Below are positions 60,716 through 64,000 of a stretch of 64,000 nt of DNA, in pieces. The DNA comes from Desmonostoc muscorum LEGE 12446 (GTDB lineage: Bacteria; Cyanobacteriota; Cyanobacteriia; Cyanobacteriales; Nostocaceae). How positions within the stretch are numbered: position 1 is the stretch's first letter; each line of letters opens with the position of its first letter. The notes under the pieces are model-generated. The model did no database searches. It saw only the letters and a list, made by a program, of their open reading frames with translations, and was not told the DNA's origin. The stretch spans positions 7,277,001 through 7,341,000 of the forward strand of contig NZ_JADEXS020000001.1 in assembly GCF_015207005.2 (NCBI RefSeq), in the 5' to 3' direction. Both the position numbers and the translations under genes were made by a program.

Positions 60716-62298
60716 GGGTGGCTGGTGGACTATCGGCATTATTATTGGGTATGGCGATCGCGATCGTGCAACCAGCCGCTACAGCGTTGACACCCTCAGA
60801 AGTTGCTGCTATTGCTCAACAAATTACAGTCCGCATTGATGGTGCAAATACTGGCTCTGGGGTAATTATTGAGCGTCAAGGCAATGTTTATACTGTTGTA
60901 ACTAACTGGCACGTAGTTCAAGAAATAGGTAACTACACAGTACAAACACCAGATGGCAAAAGATATACATTCAATAATAGCCAAGTTAAGCGATTTCCTG
61001 GCGTTGATTTAGCTGTATTTCAGTTTACAAGTAATGCAAATTACCGTGTTGCCGAAAAGGGAAATTCTGATCAAGTAGAATTAGGGACAAATATTTCTGT
61101 AGCAGGTTATCCCCAAGAAACATCTGACATCAAGTTTCTCAGGGGTGCAATTTCCAGCCGGGTGTCAAACCCAAAAGATGGTTATGCTTTTATTTACGAC
61201 ATAGGTGGTTTTCCGGGTATGAGTGGGGGAGCGATACTAGATGAGCAGGGTAAATTAGTTGGGATTCACGGACGCGCTAAAACTCGCCCAGACACGAATG
61301 CTACTACTGTGTTGGGCATTCCGTTGAAAACTTATTTAAGTCTTGCGTCATCTGCACAACCAGTTGCAACTGCGCCAGCACCAAAGCCACCAGTTGAAAC
61401 CAGAAATCCTCCCTTAACAAATGTCCAAACTTATCTTGAACAAGGGAACGAACTCTTATTAAATGGAGATGAACAAGGGGCAATTAAAAACTTTGATCTA
61501 GCAATAAAGATTGACCCTGTTGCTGCTGAAAAGAGGGGCTTGAGTTTATCTCAAGAAGCTGCTCAATTGGCAATTTTTAATCAGTTTGAGTTGGCTTTTC
61601 CTAGAGCAAGACTAGCTAGCAGGTTAGCTCCCAGAAATGATAAAGTGTGGTTTATGTTGGGTGTATTGCAATTGGAAACCAAAAATTATGATGCAGCGAT
61701 CGCATCTCTTAATAGAGCAAGAACAATCAATTCCAGGAATGCTCATGTCCTGCTTGAATTAGGTTTAGCTAATTTCATACAGAAAAAATATCAAGCAGCT
61801 ATTGAGCATTACCAAGCCAGTTTGAAGTTAAAACCCGATGACCTCTCTGGTTTGTTAGAGTTAGGCAATACTTACTATATGATAGGACGATTGCCAGATG
61901 CGATTGCCCAATACAATAAAGCTGTTGCTCAAAATCCAACATTCTGGCCAGCAATCAGAAACATTGGTTTAATTAAATATGAGCAAGGTAAATTGGAAGA
62001 GGCAATTCAGCAATGGCAAACTGCTGTTTCACTTGAGAAAAGTAACTCATATTATTCTTTCAATATAGAGCGTTTATATGATTCCGCGCGAGAATATAAG
62101 AGAGCAAAGACACAATTATTAGCCCTAGCTGTGGCACTCTATACTAAAGGCGATCGCGAACAAGGTTTGACATTAGGAAAACAGGCGGTAAGTATCGATA
62201 AGCGCTATGGCAATATAGAATTTCTCAAAGAAAATCTTTGGGGCGATCGCTTGCTTAAAGATACACAAAAGTTCCTGCAATACTTACAAGTACAGTAA
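60712..62298 (+). CDS. Trypsin-like serine protease fused to TPR repeats
   Basis: 528 residues from the ATG at 60712. Signal peptide (GLSALLLGMAIAIVQPAAT), protease domain about 30-215 with His in VTNWHVV, Asp in GVDLAVFQF and Ser in GFPGMSGGAIL, a Pro-rich linker, and TPR repeats from about 235 to 500 (LEQGNELLLNGDEQGAIKNF and following). It is the third gene of the COP23-protease operon. The TPR part may bring substrates or partner proteins. Confidence 0.9.
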   Translation: MRVAGGLSALLLGMAIAIVQPAATALTPSEVAAIAQQITVRIDGANTGSGVIIERQGNVYTVVTNWHVVQEIGNYTVQTPDGKRYTFNNSQVKRFPGVDLAVFQFTSNANYRVAEKGNSDQVELGTNISVAGYPQETSDIKFLRGAISSRVSNPKDGYAFIYDIGGFPGMSGGAILDEQGKLVGIHGRAKTRPDTNATTVLGIPLKTYLSLASSAQPVATAPAPKPPVETRNPPLTNVQTYLEQGNELLLNGDEQGAIKNFDLAIKIDPVAAEKRGLSLSQEAAQLAIFNQFELAFPRARLASRLAPRNDKVWFMLGVLQLETKNYDAAIASLNRARTINSRNAHVLLELGLANFIQKKYQAAIEHYQASLKLKPDDLSGLLELGNTYYMIGRLPDAIAQYNKAVAQNPTFWPAIRNIGLIKYEQGKLEEAIQQWQTAVSLEKSNSYYSFNIERLYDSAREYKRAKTQLLALAVALYTKGDREQGLTLGKQAVSIDKRYGNIEFLKENLWGDRLLKDTQKFLQYLQVQ

Positions 62299-62336
62299 TG
62301 ATATTTATTATTCTTATAATAAATAAACTCAGATAA

Positions 62337-62408
62337 ACTAATTACCCGTTCTAGTATGGCTGTACCGATTAGAAAAGAATTGTTGCAAAATCATCAGGGG
62401 AATCAATT
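62337..62408. repeat. Duplicated end of the preceding protease gene
   Basis: CTAATTACCCGTTCTAGTATG through GGGGAATCAATT repeats 60642-60711, the 3' end of the gene at 59888, although here no such gene precedes it. It marks the left edge of a segmental duplication. Confidence 0.85.
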
Positions 62409-64000
62409 ATGAGGGTTGCTGGTGGACTAGCGGCATTATTATTGGGTACAGCGATCGCCATAGTGCAACCAGTAGCCATAGCGTTGACACCGAAAGAAAT
62501 TTCTGAAATTGCTCAACAAATTACAGTCCGCATTGATGGTGCAAATACTGGCTCTGGGGTAATTATTGAGCGTCAAGGTGATATTTATATTGTGGTTACC
62601 AACTGGCACGTAGTCCAACTCGAAGGTAACTACACAGTACAAACACCAGATGGCAAAAGATATACATTCAATAATAGCCAAGTCAAGCGATTTTCTGGCG
62701 TTGATTTGGCGGTGTTTCAGTTTACGAGTAATGCAAATTACCGAGTTGCCGAAAAGGGCAACTCTGACCAAGTAGCATTAGGTACAAATATTTCTGTAGC
62801 CGGTTATCCTCAAGGAACATCAGACATCGATTTTCGTAGGGGTGCAATTTCCCGTCTGGTGACAAACCCAAAAGATGGTTATGCCTTTGTGTATGACATC
62901 GGTGGTTTTCCGGGGATGAGTGGGGGAGCGATACTTGATGAGCAAGGTAAATTAGTGGGAATTCATGGACGCGCCATAACTCGCCCAGATACGAATGCTA
63001 CTACTGTGTTTGGGATTCCGTTGAAGACTTATTTAAGTTTGACACCAATTAAACCAGCGATCGCAACTGTACCAACTCCTCAGCCATCATCAAATCCACC
63101 AGCCTCAACTCCATCACCAGTCAACACTTCACCACTTGTAAATCCTAACAATTCATCCAGCAAATTTGTTTTAGCGAATACTCTCAACGATCATGATGGT
63201 AATGTTAATTCAGTTGCTATTAGTCGAGATAAAAAAACTTTAGCTAGTGGTGGTGAAGACAATACTATCAAAATCTGGAATCTGACAACTGGAGAAGAAA
63301 TTATTACCCTCAAAGGTCATTCTAGTTTTGTTAAATCAGTTGCTTTTAGTCCAGATAGCAAAACTTTGGCTAGTGGTGGCGATCAAACTGTCAAAATCTG
63401 GAATTTTGCCACTGGGCAAATAATTCGTAACCTCGAAGGTCATGTTTATGGTGTTGAATCAGTCGCCTTTAGTCCAGATGGCAAAACTTTAGCTAGTGGT
63501 AGTAATGACAATACTATTAAAATTTGGAATGTCGCTACTGGAAAAGAAATTCGTACCCTCAAAGGTCATACTTCTGGTGTTGAATCAGTCGCCTTTAGTC
63601 CAGATGGCAAAACTTTAGCTAGTGGTAGTGATGACAATACTATCAAAATTTGGAACCTCGCCACTGGGCAAGCAATTCTTACTTTCAAGGGTCATTCTCA
63701 CGGGCCTAAATTAGTCGCTTTTAATCCAGATGGCAAAACTTTAGCTAGTACTTGGCACAATAGTATCAAAATTTGGGATGTTGCTACTGGGAAATTAATT
63801 CGTACTCTTAATGGTCATTTATTGTGGGTGCGGTCTATTGTTTTTAGTCCAGATGGCAAAACCTTAGCTAGTGGTAGTTATGACAATACTATCAAAATTT
63901 GGAATGTTGCAAATGGACAAGAAATTAGTACCCTCAAAGGTCATTTATTGTGGGTAAGGTCAGTTGCTTTTAGTCCAGATGGCAAAACTTTAGCTAGCAG
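62409..64000 (+). CDS. Trypsin-like serine protease fused to WD40 repeats (3' end outside window)
   Basis: At least 530 codons without a stop to the window edge. Signal peptide and protease domain (about 1-215) are nearly identical to the TPR-fused protease upstream (His in VTNWHVV, Asp in GVDLAVFQF, Ser in GMSGGAIL). A Pro/Ser/Asn linker follows, then WD40 repeats with the pattern SVAFSPDGKTLASGS..NTIKIWN; seven are at least partly visible. The WD40 part would form a propeller for protein binding. The DNA repeats of the WD40 blades are very similar to each other, indicating recent internal amplification. Confidence 0.9.
   Translation, partial: MRVAGGLAALLLGTAIAIVQPVAIALTPKEISEIAQQITVRIDGANTGSGVIIERQGDIYIVVTNWHVVQLEGNYTVQTPDGKRYTFNNSQVKRFSGVDLAVFQFTSNANYRVAEKGNSDQVALGTNISVAGYPQGTSDIDFRRGAISRLVTNPKDGYAFVYDIGGFPGMSGGAILDEQGKLVGIHGRAITRPDTNATTVFGIPLKTYLSLTPIKPAIATVPTPQPSSNPPASTPSPVNTSPLVNPNNSSSKFVLANTLNDHDGNVNSVAISRDKKTLASGGEDNTIKIWNLTTGEEIITLKGHSSFVKSVAFSPDSKTLASGGDQTVKIWNFATGQIIRNLEGHVYGVESVAFSPDGKTLASGSNDNTIKIWNVATGKEIRTLKGHTSGVESVAFSPDGKTLASGSDDNTIKIWNLATGQAILTFKGHSHGPKLVAFNPDGKTLASTWHNSIKIWDVATGKLIRTLNGHLLWVRSIVFSPDGKTLASGSYDNTIKIWNVANGQEISTLKGHLLWVRSVAFSPDGKTLAS

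Noticed and set aside
1..64000. tRNA or rRNA genes
   Set aside because: I saw no tRNA cloverleaf landmarks (TTCGAATC with matching acceptor stem) or rRNA signature; a short TCGAACC near 54281 lacks the rest of a tRNA.

Overview
The window is chromosomal DNA of a filamentous cyanobacterium of the Nostoc/Calothrix type. The evidence is the very frequent HIP1 octamer GCGATCGC, short tandemly repeated repeats between and inside genes, a low-GC coding style, and cyanobacterium-typical families (COP23, ssl1498-type light-harvesting-like proteins, XisH/XisI, DUF1822 and DUF928 proteins, CHASE2 proteins).

Layout. 1-2.5 kb: a secreted trypsin-like protease (cut by the window edge), a decayed protease copy, a MITE and a repeat-rich COP23 protein, all on the minus strand. 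2.6-8.4 kb: a plus-strand signalling cluster (sigma factor, DUF1822, CHAT-CHASE2 membrane protein, DUF928). 8.5-16.1 kb, minus strand: metallophosphoesterase, Ser/Thr kinase, XisH/XisI pair and an Omp85 protein. 16.9-20.9 kb: a CRISPR array split by a 3.36-kb decayed Tn7-like transposon (tnsA, tnsB scar, broken tnsC, tniQ). 21-27.8 kb: a lipid-A-disaccharide-synthase-related protein, a LuxR-type response regulator, two REC-histidine kinases and a stand-alone receiver. 27.8-31.7 kb: no convincing protein gene, but a tandem series of about nine roughly 110-bp units, each ending in a Rho-independent terminator, in part with a strict 150-bp period. This is probably an array of related small RNAs.

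31.7-42.8 kb: assorted metabolism (CmcJ-type oxygenase, rhodanese, acetyltransferase, HAD hydrolase, amidase, DUF1932 dehydrogenase), then a two-gene AAA-ATPase/DUF4435 module resembling the PARIS anti-phage system, then RtcB. 43-46.2 kb: copper handling (Atx1-like chaperone behind a MerR-type promoter, copper P-type ATPase, small membrane protein). 46.3-54.1 kb: signal peptidase I with a C-terminal extension, a divergent cytosine deaminase/nucleoside hydrolase salvage pair, SDR and MarR, Nudix, and the overlapping dgcA/dgcN-like pair. 54.3-56.4 kb: two near-identical copies of an ssl1498-family gene with their promoters and terminators, with a DUF433/DUF5615 toxin-antitoxin-like pair between them. 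56.4-64 kb: M48 metallopeptidase, two COP23 proteins and three trypsin-like proteases (plain, TPR-fused, WD40-fused), the last two derived from a recent local duplication.

The most notable items are the Tn7-like element inside a CRISPR spacer with readable deletion scars, the tandem small-RNA array, the PARIS-like module, and intergenic repeat sequence captured in frame inside the copper ATPase and the Omp85 protein. Everything here was read by eye; no alignments, profile searches or folding calculations were run.
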